Positions 43,204-55,140 of a DNA stretch of 64,000 nt are shown here, piece after piece. Under the pieces are notes generated by a model, which was given only the letters and a program-made list of their open reading frames with translations, was not told the DNA's origin and ran no database searches. Origin of the DNA: Spongilla lacustris (lineage: Eukaryota > Porifera > Demospongiae > Spongillida > Spongillidae); the NCBI GenBank assembly GCA_949361645.1, contig OX442421.1, positions 1,080,501 through 1,144,500 of the forward strand, written 5' to 3'. Position 1 is the stretch's first letter; the number at the start of each line of letters is the position of its first letter. Both the position numbers and the translations under genes were made by a program.

Positions 43204-44805
43204 GCGTGTGTGGATTGAAGTCGAGTTATGCATCAAGAACGCTTTCGAAAGCAGAGCGAAATTATTCACAAATTCAGAAAGAAGCGCTCAACATTTACTA
43301 GAATATTTATAATACACTGAGACCCCCGCTCTCCACCTAGGAACACCCCATATACCCATGTCCCCATGTTCCCTATATACCCATGTTCCCTATGTCCCCC
43401 ATTGTGTGTTGTAGATGTGTGTTGCCCTACATAGTACATATTACAACACATCTCCCCTCTGGTTTAGACTTCAGCTGCCTCGAAAATGTGGCTATGGTCA
43501 CATGTACCTGCAATAGTACAGGGTACAAATTCATTTACTCGTTGGCGCTTCAGGACCAAGCAACGGCTGTGCATCAGCAACACGATCCAGCTTTCACAGG
43601 CTCAACCATGTGCTCCCCCTGCACCATCCTCCAGCGGGGCCTGTGGTACCAATATTACTGCGTCTAACAGGGACCCAGGGAGTGTGCTGCTGCCCTGTAC
43701 CACCTCAGTGCTGGAGGTGAGGGTGCCATGGGGTGAAGGAGACCTACCGATCCATTGTGTGGACCTAAGCAATGGGACATTAATAGGGGAGGTTGTGCTT
43801 CACAACCCTGCAGGTGAGTTTTATGTGTTGTGATGTGTTTTAGTATTGTAAGCAATAATAGTGTTTTTAAAAAAAGTGTTTTGGGAATCGAAAACACAGA
43901 TAAACTGCATTTAATTATGATACATGCACAGAAATAAAAGTGTTGGCTTGGAGGATGGCAAGCAGTGTGCTTGCCAGATAGATGTTTTATGGGTGTGTAC
44001 CTGGGAAGTAGGGTTGGTTGTTTTAATAAAAGTACAGTGCTCAGTTGGTTGGGTGATCCAGTACATAAGATTAGATCTTGAACAGCGGGACTTTGGATTG
44101 TAATACTATTGCTAGCTACATTTAAGTTGCCAGAATATAATAAATATGAATATACCATCACACCCTCACATACATGCCCTGCACAAAATAGACTTCAAAA
44201 TTAAAAGAGGGGGGAGGGGGACCCTTTAAGTATCAAGTATCAAGTATCAAGTCATGCTTTCCATACTTAAAAGGGGTTTCCCCCTCCAGTCGCATTATAT
44301 GAAAATTGATATGGGTACCAAATGTAACAATTTGAATGCTCAGGTTCAAACTCAGAGAATGTTTTTATATCTTGTAACAATACAAACCTTTATTATCAGC
44401 TAATCTAATTCATGACAAAAGGTGACAATAACTTTCCCAATCATATATATATAACTAATTTCATCTAAATCTGAGAGGGTGCAGTGTTATTTACTAGTCA
44501 TACAATGTCCCGATTGCTACCTGTCATACCCTCCCATCATGCATTAATTCAAACATTAAGCATGCACTACATGTAGAGAATAACAAAATGGCATTATCTA
44601 CACATGTACAGTACATGTATAATTGCAACCTATGTATATTTATATATATGTGCACCTAGACTTGCTACCTGTCACAAAATGCACAATGGGCAAGTATAAG
44701 GCTAGATAATCAAGCTCAATAATCAATAATCCCCTCAGGACAAGCTCAATAAATTTCCCACCCTATGAGGATATGCTCAATAAAGATACACACATACTAT
44801 CTGTC
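42541..44805. repeat. Recent segmental duplication, copy 2 (~2.26 kb)
   Basis: Partner of 39479-41731. It includes the second Gag remnant (42541-43203), the exon-like segment (43458-43814) and the same downstream non-coding DNA. The left junction to the transposon fragment differs from copy 1. On the right the sequence continues into CTTCACTGTGG instead of TAGCCTATACC. Confidence 0.95.
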
Positions 44806-44938
44806 CTTCACTGTGGTGCTACCATGGATTGTCAGACCCACAGACCCACACTGCCAGCAGGGGAACCACCAACTTACCAGAATCCAATGAGGACAAGTTT
44901 CTAGATGCATTCATGCAGAACTTAATTAGCAATTAAAC

Positions 44939-44998
<60 letters not shown>

Positions 44999-45871
44999 TG
45001 ACTTACAGCGAAGCAGTGGATTGTGTGAGTGAGTGCACGGTTCTATATCGTTGCCCCTAGTGGGGAAAAAATAATAATACCAGGTGCGCTACAATTAAAA
45101 TAACATACGTTGTACGAAGGTTGTATGATCGGTGATGGGTAACCTGGTATTGTTCTGTCACCATCCTCAATTCGTCTTTAGAGCCTGACTTCAATTAACA
45201 CATACGTGTGCCCCGAGAGAAAACACATAATATCCCAATAACTTTACCTTGCCCACATAAGTACAATAAATAGCTAGCGTTAGATACCCCGCGTATGGTG
45301 CTAACAAACGAGCATATATATATAAGGTTGTCTAACCTCTATCCAAACGACCTTCGGTATAAGTTCTAATATATTGCGAATTGTCACGTGTGTGCGGTTA
45401 ATAGTCTCGTACCCAGGCCTTACGTATAGATGGATGGACGCCAAAAAAAAAAAAAAAAAAAAAAAAAACACGCACAGGAACACCTGTTTAAATCAAACTT
45501 TCACTCATTTATAATCAGCTAACACGATTGTTTAATGTTTAATGTTTGATCATCAGCTCTCTTGTCCACTATGGAGACAAACACATCCTACTATTCAAGC
45601 CTCCACTGTGAAGCAGATAGGCTCTATCATGTGAAAGAAATTCAAAGAATAAATCATTAATTTCATATATATGTATAATTAAAAAACTAACCTGGAGTCC
45701 AACAGTTTTAAAACAGGGTTCTGTGTATCTCTAGGTTAAGGTGCAAAATACATCGTATGTTGTACCGCTTTGAAATAGGGGACAGGATGATATCCCTGAT
45801 AGTGCTCCACCCACCTCCCCCACAGCTGCTGTTCCTTTACCATACTCCGGCCCCTCACCATGAGGACAGTA
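44806..45871. other. No gene seen; microsatellites
   Basis: A (CA)n tract occupies 44939-44992 and an A run of about 25 lies at 45443-45468. No exon or domain recognised. Confidence 0.45.
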
Positions 45872-46150
45872 TTACAATCCAAAGTCCCGCTGTTCAAGAT
45901 CTAATCTTATGTACTGGATCACCCAACCAACTGAGCACTGTACTTTTATTAAAACAACCAACCCTACTTCCCAGGTACACACCCATAAAACATCTATCTG
46001 GCAAGCGACCTGCTTGCATCCTCCAAGCCAACACTTTTATTTCTGTGCATGTATCATAATTAAATGCAGCTTATCAGTGTTTTCGACCCCCAAAACACTT
46101 TTTTTAAAAACACTATTATTGCTTACAATACTAAAACACATCACACACAC
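45872..46150 (-). repeat. Inverted third copy of part of the duplicated block
   Basis: This is the reverse complement of about 43840-44118, with a few changes (GCAAGCGACCTGC for the equivalent of GCAAGCAGTGTGC). The copies 40780-41050 and 43855-44125 are in the other orientation. The segment is therefore a mobile or rearranged repeat, with a long inverted relation about 1.9 kb apart. Confidence 0.85.
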
Positions 46151-46180
46151 ACACACCCACACACAAATGCACACACAAAT

Positions 46181-46252
<72 letters not shown>
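46141..46252. repeat. (CA)n microsatellite, ~110 bp
   Basis: It is CA repeats with a few AATG interruptions at the left end. Open frames through it code only for His/Thr runs and are ignored. Confidence 0.95.
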
Positions 46253-46254
<2 letters not shown>

Positions 46255-46586
46255 TCAAAGACAATGTAGTTCACCTCTCACATGATCAATTACAGGAAGT
46301 TATTAGTTGACTAACTATATACTGAATGAACTAAATAATAAACAAGGGCTGGCTTCAAACACCAGTGACCTTGATGGCTTTCCAATCAAGAAGAACCAGA
46401 ATATATAATAGTAAAAATCAGATGGGCCGTGTGTGCCACCACATCACACCATAAAACACTGCACACCACACCTCACCAATTGTCCTTCACACTAACACCA
46501 ATGTAATAATATTTTGTATATGTAAGGACAATTGGTTGTGTGTATGTGTGTGACCGCAAAAGACAAACACCTACATTGTATGAATA

Positions 46587-47222
46587 GACCCTTCCCTTTA
46601 ACGGCGTAAGGAATACAATTTGCTAATTTTACGTCACGTCCGGAGTTCTTCCTGCTGGTGATGTAATGTGTCATGTGTAAAATGACTCGCAAGATGGACA
46701 ATAAGGGTGTATCTATGTATTGTAAGAAGTAGGAGGGCAACGTTGCGTATAAGCGCACGAATTCTAAGGTTTAGCATTCGAAACACCCGACTTATACAAG
46801 TACGAGCTTGTTTATACAAAGTACAAATTGCGATAAACATTGCGTCATATAGGTCTGGGAACGAGACTAGCAAGGCTGATATCGACACAGTGCATAGTGT
46901 CTTGGCAACACTGACCTATCTATTAGGCTTTGCTTTCGGCTAGCCGATTGCATTTTTATCCCGTGGCAAATCAGCCACCTTCGGAGCGCTGCCGTACTAC
47001 GGATCTCTAGTGGCTCCTCGAGAAACGCACCTGGGATGTCTGCCTCTGTGAGTACTGTTGTGACAGAGGCTTGGTCGGTCGAAAATTATCAAGAACCTGG
47101 TACAGTGTTAGCATAGATACTAGTACTTTAATATCTATGGTATAGTACTCGAGCACAGGATGAACTCCGGAAGTGACGCAATTAAGAATAATTGCATTCC
47201 TTACGCCGTTAAAGGAAGGGTC
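46587..47222. mobile_element. 636-bp terminal-inverted-repeat element, TA flanks
   Basis: The ends are GACCCTTCCCTTTAACGGCG and the inverse of GACCCTTCCTTTAACGGCG, continuing through TAAGGAAT. TA flanks both sides (46585-46586 and 47223-47224). A second inverted pair CGTCAC...CCGGAGTTC lies inside. The interior has no transposase, so it is non-autonomous. A TA duplication suggests Tc1/mariner-like mobilisation. Longer shared flanks are not seen. Confidence 0.75.
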
Positions 47223-49840
47223 TATTCGAAGGGAAGGATTAGTTGTTTTAGCACTTGATAGAAATATCTAGGCTGCCACAAGCACATGCACACAGCACAT
47301 ATCACACAAACACGCATTTTACACAAACCACACAGCACATATCACACAAACACAGCACATTTCACACAACCTTTTGAAGCTCATTCTATGCCTCCCCATG
47401 TGGAGACGTCACGCCACTCTGTATTTGCATAGCCCGGCAAAAGTACTGACCTTAATGGCAGTATGTACAAGTGTAAGGCGTGTTTCCACAACGTTGCGCC
47501 TTTTAAGTCCCAGTGCAGCGAGCCTTTCTTAGCCTGAAGGTATAGCGATGCCGTTAGTTTACTGTACTGCTACTGCGCCAAAATAGCCAGCATACGCACT
47601 TACCCAGCAACCACCGGCACGCGGTGCATTAGCCGCAGATACGTGCGTTTATACCTGATAGTGATATGCTAACTTACGGTGCGGGTCGACTTTATCTCTG
47701 TGAACCATACACAGCCAAATTCTATTTATTGACCCAGACTATACCCATATCATATAATGGTATACAAGGTTGTGAACAATCTGGTACAAGGTATTTAGAC
47801 AAGTCGACTGTCCGAGGCTGTCGTAACAGCTTTTAAATCAGATTGTCTGCTTTGGCCTTTGGATCCATACACTGATCTTCCATGCTCGCTTCATGAATTT
47901 ACAATGAATTCATATGGTGGTTTTCCTTATATGGAAGAGATTATTTTTGTCACTCTTGATGCATTACATATACATAGTACAAAATAGAATGTGTCCTCCA
48001 GTTGTGTTCACAAGTTGTTTCCTGGCGCTCAAAGTAGGTGTGGTGTGTTGGTGGGAACAGGAGTAGTCATACTCGTTCACAAAGGGCCTTGCACCATTAT
48101 ATGACTGCAGCCTGAATAAGGCACACTGGTCACAGCACCATCTTGCAACTTAAATGTAGCTAGCAAAATTCCATACAGCACCTAAAAGATAAGAATTAAT
48201 AAGTCAATACAATAATAACTAATTCATGCGTCTTACATTGCACTGTGTCACTACAAGCTCTATGTTGTCCTCCAAATGACCAAACACGTCTGCTGCGATG
48301 GTGCTCTATTTAACAAATTCAAGCAATACATTATATGCTATCCCACCTGCTGAGAGTAGTCATATGTCTTCCAATGAAAACTACATGAGCACCTTGATGC
48401 CTAAGCAAATGAGATACCAAGACTGTTACACTGTACATGTGTCATATGCGCATACCTTTCTTGCTGCAGGTTGGTGGTAAATGGCCACATCTGGGAAGGA
48501 GACATGTAAGCCTTCTTAGGTGACACCCATCTGATGTTCTCTCAACTCATCTGAGATTACACACATTTTGATATATAAGACTGGGGAGGAGGATTAGGGA
48601 CATGGGATAAAGGTAAAGGGAGGAACATTAAGGGAACCCGCAGGAGGCTATAGAAAGGGATTATATACAGGAAGGGGACTCACTTGTTGATTGCTAGCTG
48701 GACTGCACAATTGGTGACGACATCAGAAGGCAGTACTAATATTAGGCTAGCTTACGAATCTCTTTGCAGTGGGATGTCGCAGTCCTGTTGGCCATCTGAC
48801 TTTCAGCTTCATACTCTAGTCTAGTACTGGCTCTAAATAATGCACACCTTCTCTCAACCACCTGCACCCTGCACTCCTTGCCGTCTCCTGTGCGCATTTT
48901 TCATCGGCAGAACATTCCCCTATTCTATGATCCAAAGCTAATCACGCTGAACTTCGTGTACGTGTAGCCCTACATATTGTACAGATTGTTCGGTAAACAC
49001 ATAATAGGGACCGGGATTGGAAACGGCTATTATCTAAATGTTGGCGTGACGTCACATCCGCTTTACAGGCTCGTTTCCGCGAAATTATTTTAGAGACAAT
49101 GCCTGCCAGTACTATCAGTAGGGGATAGAGAATTGATGTGGCGTGGTTAAAGAAGGAGATCTGTTGAGAAAGATATTTACAGATATAAAAGAAAAGCGAT
49201 ACGAGCAACTATATTGGCCCATAGATATTAAAGTAAGCTAAAGTAGCTATCTGGTGGAGGCAGTTTGGCAGACGTAACAGTCAGATCTTTGAATTTCAAA
49301 ACTCTAATCGCGTACATGACACACGGCGAATACTTTGCATAACAAGTGTTCATTGTGTTGCAGGTTGCATCTCCCGTTACACATGGGCATGTAACAAATC
49401 AGAGCATAATGTTTATAATTATGTCTGCTAATTTAATTGACAATTATTTAATCGTGACCGGGCTCATATTTTTGACGGTCACCCGCCAAATATATGACGG
49501 CCACCATAGACCCTGATGCACAAGGTAGCAAAACAGAAGCCGAAACATTTGTGGCGGGATCAAGATGGTTGATAGACTATATATTATCTCTGCTCAGACG
49601 ATCAGGTATGTTGACGGTTCACGATCACAGACGGTCAGCATAAAAATCAGCAAGTTTTGACGGCTACCCGACGCGGCAACACTGCTCCCACATTTTCCTT
49701 ACTACATGAGTTCAGAATGCTATGCCCTTTAACCCAGTGGACTGTAAAAGCTGATTAACTTTGCAGTATTAATAACTATTCAAGAGTTTTGGGAGAAGGT
49801 AAGCTGTGCTTGGTTTCTTGAAGGGTGTGTCCATAGACAC
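47223..49840. other. Gene-poor stretch
   Basis: No gene recognised. CACAGCACATATCACACAAA-like tandem text lies at 47285-47370. At 47735-47815 GACCCAGACTATACCCATAT to GAACAATCTGGTACAAGGTA is a partial copy of the block repeated at 53105, 53975 and 54890. At 49450-49680 TTTGACGG(T/C)(C/T)A words recur. Confidence 0.4.
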
Positions 49841-50104
49841 ATGGATGATCAGAGCAAAACAATTCAGTCACCGGTTCTTCAGTTGGCAGAAAAACATGAC
49901 ATCTGTGAGCCAACTCTATCAAGAAAAAGGAAGGTTCTGCTAGGTATGAGGTTGGATCAGAAAATTGGCACTTTCGTGATTTCCCTAAAACACTATTTCA
50001 ACAAAAGTTATTCAATCTTTTTAGACAACCATTTGCCCTACCTGGCTATGTACAAACATTTGGTTGATGTGTTGTTGAAAGCTAGAATATGCATTCTGTG
50101 GTAA
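49841..50104 (+). pseudogene. hAT-type transposase fragment
   Basis: The 87-codon frame reads LQLAEKHDICEPTLSRKRKV, then HYFNKSYSIFLDNHL. The pattern EP-L-RKRK followed some 20 residues later by HY---Y---LD is found in hAT-related proteins of the ZMYM1/DUF4371 type. The rest of the transposase is not found in the neighbourhood, so this is an isolated remnant. The assignment rests on a short motif. Confidence 0.5.
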
Positions 50105-50374
50105 GGATTGAACCAATTTAATTTGAACTTGAAAATTCAGCTGGACAATACAGAGTAGTATTTCTGCTCCCTGGATATCAAGGATTACCTGGGTAGTCTA
50201 TTGCTGGTCATGTCAGCACTTCCACAGGAAGAGTGAAAATGTGATGCAAGCTGGTCTCAACAGTTTAACGATTCTCCATATTGTACATATATCTTCAGGT
50301 AGAAAGGATTCAGTTTGTGTTTGTGTGAGAAGGACAGGAAACAAGAGGCTTGTTTGCACATTTGTACATCCATA

Positions 50375-53056
50375 CTACTGTGATGGAGGCACACATAAAT
50401 CATAATGTAAATGTTCATGGATAATATGTAAACTAAATGTTTCATTACTACTTAGACATGAATTGTTGAAAAATGCTGGACGATAACAATGCCAGTTACT
50501 ATACGTACATGAAAATACCTTGACATTTGCTTGTATCATAGTTGCAAAAACAATGATTTCTGTATCTGTTCCAAATGTACCTTCTTTATCAATCCTTGTT
50601 CGCTTAATGTAATTCAATACAGATTTATATACTGAATTGGGGCCAAAACCAAACTGACGTGCAAATATATCACAATTTTTAGGCAGTTTCATAAATGTAA
50701 CAATCGAATGACGTACATCATTGTGAGAAAGTTCAGTTCCAACACAAAATTTACTCATTGCTCTGAATAAGCAATTCCCATCACCCCTTATTTTATGGCG
50801 GCATAGAGGAGCGATTGCATCAAAACGTTTAGGTACAATATGATCTATGGTAACAGTAACTTTTCTACTTATAACAAATGAAATGAGGTCTGTCACAGAA
50901 TTCATCCAAGATCTACTGGCAGTTTGACATGTTGGGTTCTGTATATGCTCTTCATGACCAACTATTTCAACATCCTCTTCACTAGAATCCATGTGCGCTA
51001 CTAAAAGTTTAAGCCTATCGGCTTTGGACTTACTGTAATGCAGTGCACATGTGAACATGTGTGAGGGTAGGTTTGTGCAGATACAAAGAATTTTACATTC
51101 TTCTACAAGACTATCACTATCAGAGATAGTATCTCTGCTATCATCCATGTCATCACTACCAATCTTTATTACAGCTTTTTTCCCACACACTTTTATTTTC
51201 TTCCTATTGTCAATACTATCCATACCATCATCACTCTCTGTGTCCTCATCACTGGCAATTCCATATGTATAACATACTTTTCTTTTCTTTGAAGACTTTT
51301 TTCTTTCGACCTGCTCAATTGTCCGATGCTTTGTCTTCCAAATGTTTCTTTTGCGTTTACATAGTTCAGTTTTTATATACTCTGTCTTTTTCAGACGAGC
51401 AATATTCTCCAAAAGTAAAAATTCACGCATTCCACAAAATACTGGCAATTTAAGTCCTACATACAATTCAAAATACCAATTATAATTACTGTCCACATTT
51501 ATAAGTCGAGTCAAGTTTGAATGGATTAAACCAAGATTAGTAGACACTTCATAGTGCATACATCTTAAATGACTAGATTTATTTCTAAATCTTGTTAATG
51601 TATTAAAACAAGATTCAGTTGCATTTGTTCGTAGTTGTCCCAGAGTGGGGTGTATTAAGGACTTAGACATTAAAGCTATCTGTTCTATACAATCTATTTC
51701 ATACATTAACTGGTGGTAAGGACATGTAAGGTAATGATGGCTACGATATGGTTTTGTAGCACATACAAAATCATCTTCTCCACTGCACTGCCCACATGAA
51801 CAAACAGTTGATTTATGGAAAGTGCAGAACGTATGTTCATTCTTTGAATGATACTTTGCAAGTATTAGCACATTGTCATAGAACAATTTTTCATCATGCC
51901 CAGAACTGTAAAACAATTGAGTTAAGTTTAACTTGGCCTGTTGTAAAAAAGCCGGAGTCATGCAGCCACAGTTTTTTTTATGCTTATCACCACAGTGACA
52001 CTTGACATCTTTAATGCCAGGGTACTTTTCACCATACAAATCAATAATCTTTTGACTACATTTTTTTGATTTCAAAAAACCATTCAAACGTTTTTGTTGA
52101 GCCCTGTTACAGTGACCTGCACACATTATCACACTTGTTTGGTTTTCATCTGGATAGTGCTCTCTAAGAGACAGTATGCTACTTGAATCTAGGTCCTGCA
52201 CATGAGTACTAATGTGCATCCCTTCAGCTACTGCCTGACCATACAATTCACGAAGTCCTTCACCTTCAGCTGATTTTGATGTGCCCATGTGTAACTCAGT
52301 TTCATCATTAGTACCTCTCTGAGACATATGTTTGTAAAACAATGTTGCATTATTTATGTAGTTCTGAATAAGTACTGTAGCATTTTGCGAAAAATGACCT
52401 CGTGTTAGCCAACAAGCATCTGCAGTGGTAATTGCATTTTTCCAAGAACCCATCTCCATAGGATCCATTGTTTTCATTTCTTCCTTTGCCTTACTACAAA
52501 TACTATTCAATTGGCTACTTACTACTGGCCTCATGTATTTTAGTGTTTTATCAAAAGCCTTACTTGACACAACACTGAGCCCTAATCCTGCAGCCATCAC
52601 CATCTGGTATTTACGGTACATTAGGCCAGCTGAAATGAAGGCCACTTGTAATGCTACGCCAATAATACTGCAAGACAGATCATCATGGCTTGGGGAACTT
52701 TTGAATGTAAGTGTACGTTTATTACACTTAGAACACCGGTATACAATTTCAATGGCACCACCCAAACGTTCCCTGGTGATACTAGTACGCTGATATTTGC
52801 CCTTGCAGTTAAACACAGCTTTACACCGTGAATGCTCATTAATCTGTTCTATCAACTCATCAAATGAACTCACTTGTCCCAGAAATATCGCATCACTTGT
52901 AACGTCCTCCATTTTTTCGCCATCCTCGCCTGGCCAATCTCCATCTTTGGAATCAACTTCATCCTGATCGTCCTCTTCGTCCTGATCGTCCTCTTCGTCC
53001 TGATCGTCCTCTTCGTCCTGCAAATATAAGTCAACTTCTCCGTCGGAAAAAGCCAT
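50375..53056 (-). CDS. Mutator-like DDE transposase fused to an OTU cysteine protease domain (full-length)
   Basis: An 893-residue intact frame. The start is the ATG at 53056 (MAFSDGEVDLYLQDEEDDQD); an upstream in-frame ATG at 53191 lies in repeated non-coding DNA and is less likely. Residues 10-35 are three DQDEED units. Residues 130-490 resemble Mutator-like transposases: TTADACWLTRGHFSQNAT (Asp213), THVQDLDSSSILSL (Asp288/Asp290), CAGHCNRAQQKRL and TNATESCFNTL (Glu481) give a plausible DDE triad. A Cys/His-rich insert follows at 353-370 (VKCHCGDKHKKNCGCM) with more at 410-450. Residues 560-640 are Lys-rich and acidic, likely a nuclear linker. Residues 745-893 are an OTU domain: RGDGNCLFRAMSKF (Asp759, Cys762) and a late EHLHYDLC (His884). 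OTU enzymes cleave ubiquitin chains or related links. Fusion to a transposase suggests a stability or host-interaction role, which is inference. Broken relatives lie at 19.3, 30.8, 36.4, 38.1 and 42.3 kb. Confidence 0.85.
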   Translation of the reverse strand: MAFSDGEVDLYLQDEEDDQDEEDDQDEEDDQDEVDSKDGDWPGEDGEKMEDVTSDAIFLGQVSSFDELIEQINEHSRCKAVFNCKGKYQRTSITRERLGGAIEIVYRCSKCNKRTLTFKSSPSHDDLSCSIIGVALQVAFISAGLMYRKYQMVMAAGLGLSVVSSKAFDKTLKYMRPVVSSQLNSICSKAKEEMKTMDPMEMGSWKNAITTADACWLTRGHFSQNATVLIQNYINNATLFYKHMSQRGTNDETELHMGTSKSAEGEGLRELYGQAVAEGMHISTHVQDLDSSSILSLREHYPDENQTSVIMCAGHCNRAQQKRLNGFLKSKKCSQKIIDLYGEKYPGIKDVKCHCGDKHKKNCGCMTPAFLQQAKLNLTQLFYSSGHDEKLFYDNVLILAKYHSKNEHTFCTFHKSTVCSCGQCSGEDDFVCATKPYRSHHYLTCPYHQLMYEIDCIEQIALMSKSLIHPTLGQLRTNATESCFNTLTRFRNKSSHLRCMHYEVSTNLGLIHSNLTRLINVDSNYNWYFELYVGLKLPVFCGMREFLLLENIARLKKTEYIKTELCKRKRNIWKTKHRTIEQVERKKSSKKRKVCYTYGIASDEDTESDDGMDSIDNRKKIKVCGKKAVIKIGSDDMDDSRDTISDSDSLVEECKILCICTNLPSHMFTCALHYSKSKADRLKLLVAHMDSSEEDVEIVGHEEHIQNPTCQTASRSWMNSVTDLISFVISRKVTVTIDHIVPKRFDAIAPLCRHKIRGDGNCLFRAMSKFCVGTELSHNDVRHSIVTFMKLPKNCDIFARQFGFGPNSVYKSVLNYIKRTRIDKEGTFGTDTEIIVFATMIQANVKVFSCTYSNWHCYRPAFFNNSCLSSNETFSLHIIHEHLHYDLCVPPSQ

Positions 53057-53408
53057 GTTGAACACGCAATGTAATAATACTGTAAATAAAATTGAATACG
53101 AATTCGAAGTATTTCCTGACCCAGACTGTACCCATATATATATGATATTATATGTGGTGAACAATCTGGTACAAAGTATGTAGACGGCCATGTAGACAAT
53201 ATATTGTCTCGCAAGCCAGACTTACAGTGCACTTCATCGTATTTGTCCAAATTATGTTTTTTAAAACAATGCTGTATTTACTTGAATCTATTTTTAAAAG
53301 ATTTCATGAAAATCTCTGATTGCACAGAAGTATTTTTTTATTAGTCGATAATATAAAAATTAAAGTGGATTAGTTAATCGAAGTACGAGTGTGGGTGGGG
53401 GGGCGGTT

Positions 53409-53966
53409 ATACTTCAGTTTACTACCCCCTTTTTAAACGTTAGCATTATGTTAAACTGATGATTACAAATGGTACATCGTAAATATCTATGGGTACATCT
53501 ACTTTAACCTTCATGATTCATATGGGTTAGTCGAGACTACTGATAAGAACTGCGATGAAATAAAATGGCTTTGCGAGGTCCACAGCTTGTTGCGTTCTCT
53601 CTCATTCACGATGTCTCCTATTTCGAGTTATGCAGCCCACGATCGTAATTACATTAGCGGGGTAGGCCCTACGTATTCCGGGTTTAGCTAGCTGGATTTG
53701 TTAGCGGATCAGCCGACGACTGTTCCCCCGTCTAGCTGGGGTATTCCAGGTCTAGCTGGATTTGTTAGCAGATTAGCCGGCTGTTCCTTCGTCTAGCTGG
53801 GCTTAGTTTAAGTAGTATGTATGGTAAGTTTACAAATCACAAAATTAGGGGCGTTATTAGCGAAGCCATTTTATTTCATCGCGGTTCTTATAGTCTCGAC
53901 TTACCCTTTTTATCATAATGTTAAAACGTTTAAAAGGGGGGGGAGGGGTAAGTAAACTGAAGTATA
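53409..53966. mobile_element. ~560-bp foldback element with Ser/Gly-run ends
   Basis: The left end GTTATACTTCAGTTTACTAC followed by CCCCTTTTTAAACGTTAGCA is inverted at 53912-53966 (AAAACGTTTAAAAGGGG, TAAACTGAAGTATACCCAG). A second inverted pair lies inside (GTCGAGACTACTGATAAGAA against TTCTTATAGTCTCGAC, and GATGAAATAAAATGGCTT against its inverse). The core has two copies of TAGCTGGATTTGTTAGC text shared with 32112-32460. A solo right end with a long G run precedes the third ~250-bp block at 54835-54890. Confidence 0.7.
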
Positions 53967-54378
53967 CCCAGTTACAATTATTTCCTGACCCAGACTGTAT
54001 CCATATATGATATCATATGTGGTGAACAATCTGGTACAAAGTATGTAGACGGCCATGTAGACAATATATTGTCTCGCAAGCCAGACTTACAGTGCATTTC
54101 ATGGTATTTGTCCAAATTATGTTTTTTTTTTAAATGTTGTATTTACTTGAATCTATTTTCATGAAAATCTGATTGCACAGAAGTATTAGTCGATAATATA
54201 AAAATTAAAGTGGACTAGTTAAATGGCTTTAATTGCTAAGATATGTTAATATTTAGCTACCCCTCTCGAGAAAAAGTATTTACATCGTGCCCAGTGAATG
54301 AATTGATACGAAATTCGCTATCGAAGAATAATCCATTACGAACGGTCGCGCGTAGGGACAGTCAGGAGGATTTCAGAC

Positions 54379-54435
54379 GGGGGGGGGGGGGGGGGTTAAC
54401 CGTTTCCAACTTTGTACGTTAATCGAAGTACGAGT

Positions 54436-54466
<31 letters not shown>

Positions 54467-54868
54467 GGATCCCCCTCGTGATAGGCCAAATACGAGCGGG
54501 CGGGGGCGGTCCTCCTCGCGATAGGCCAAACATGAGCCGGGGGAGTTCCCATTGCAATACAAGCCCTGCGAGTCGCAGGGCTTGTATTGCAATGGGAACT
54601 CCTCGCTGCGACTCGCCAAATACGAGCGAGAAGGTGGTTTCTTCACTTAGATTGATCAATATTGGAGGGGGGGGGGGGGGGGGGGTCGGGGCAACGCGGA
54701 AACCTCTATGGATATGCGCCTGGACAGCTTGTGCATATTATAGCAAAATAATATAATTGAATCCGCAGTGGGCTGTGATAAATCTTATACACAAGTTCAT
54801 TATGTAGTTCATTATGTTGTATAACGATAATGTTAACGTTTAAAAGGGGGGGGGGGGGGGGGGGGGGT
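54379..54868. repeat. Cluster of G runs and a perfect hairpin
   Basis: G runs are at 54379-54396, 54450-54468 (after TGTGTGTG), 54664-54685 and 54846-54868. The segment 54542-54602 is a perfect inverted repeat with 30-bp arms around one base (GGAGTTCCCATTGCAATACA ... and its inverse). Three GATAGGCCAAATACGAGC-like words lie around it. Frames through the G runs are not taken as genes. Confidence 0.9.
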
Positions 54869-55140
54869 AGTAAACTGAAGTATACCCAGTTACAAATATT
54901 TCCTGACCCAGACTGTATCCATATATGATATCATATGTGGTGAACAATCTGGTACAAAGTATGCAGACGGCCATGTAGACAATATATTGTCTCGCAAGCC
55001 AGACTTACAGTGCATTTCATGGTATTTGTCCAAATTATGTTTTTTTTTTTAAATGTTGTATTTACTTGAATCTATTTTCATGAAAATCTGATTGCACAGA
55101 AGTATTGTAAAGATTAAAGTGGACTAGTTAAATGGCTTTA

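Larger units (their letters stand above)
53105..55140. repeat. Three copies of a ~250-bp block
   Basis: The segments 53105-53380, 53981-54236 and 54892-55140 share TATTTCCTGACCCAGACTGT, GAACAATCTGGTACAAAGTA, ATGTAGACAATATATTGTCT and CTTACAGTGCA in order, all in one orientation. The first overlaps the region just upstream of the OTU-transposase start, so the block is probably a terminal or promoter region of that transposon. The other two would be solo pieces. A partial fourth lies at 47735-47815. Confidence 0.85.

Noticed and set aside
46037..46264. Val/Cys and His/Thr repeat frames
   Set aside because: They are translations of a (CA)n microsatellite.
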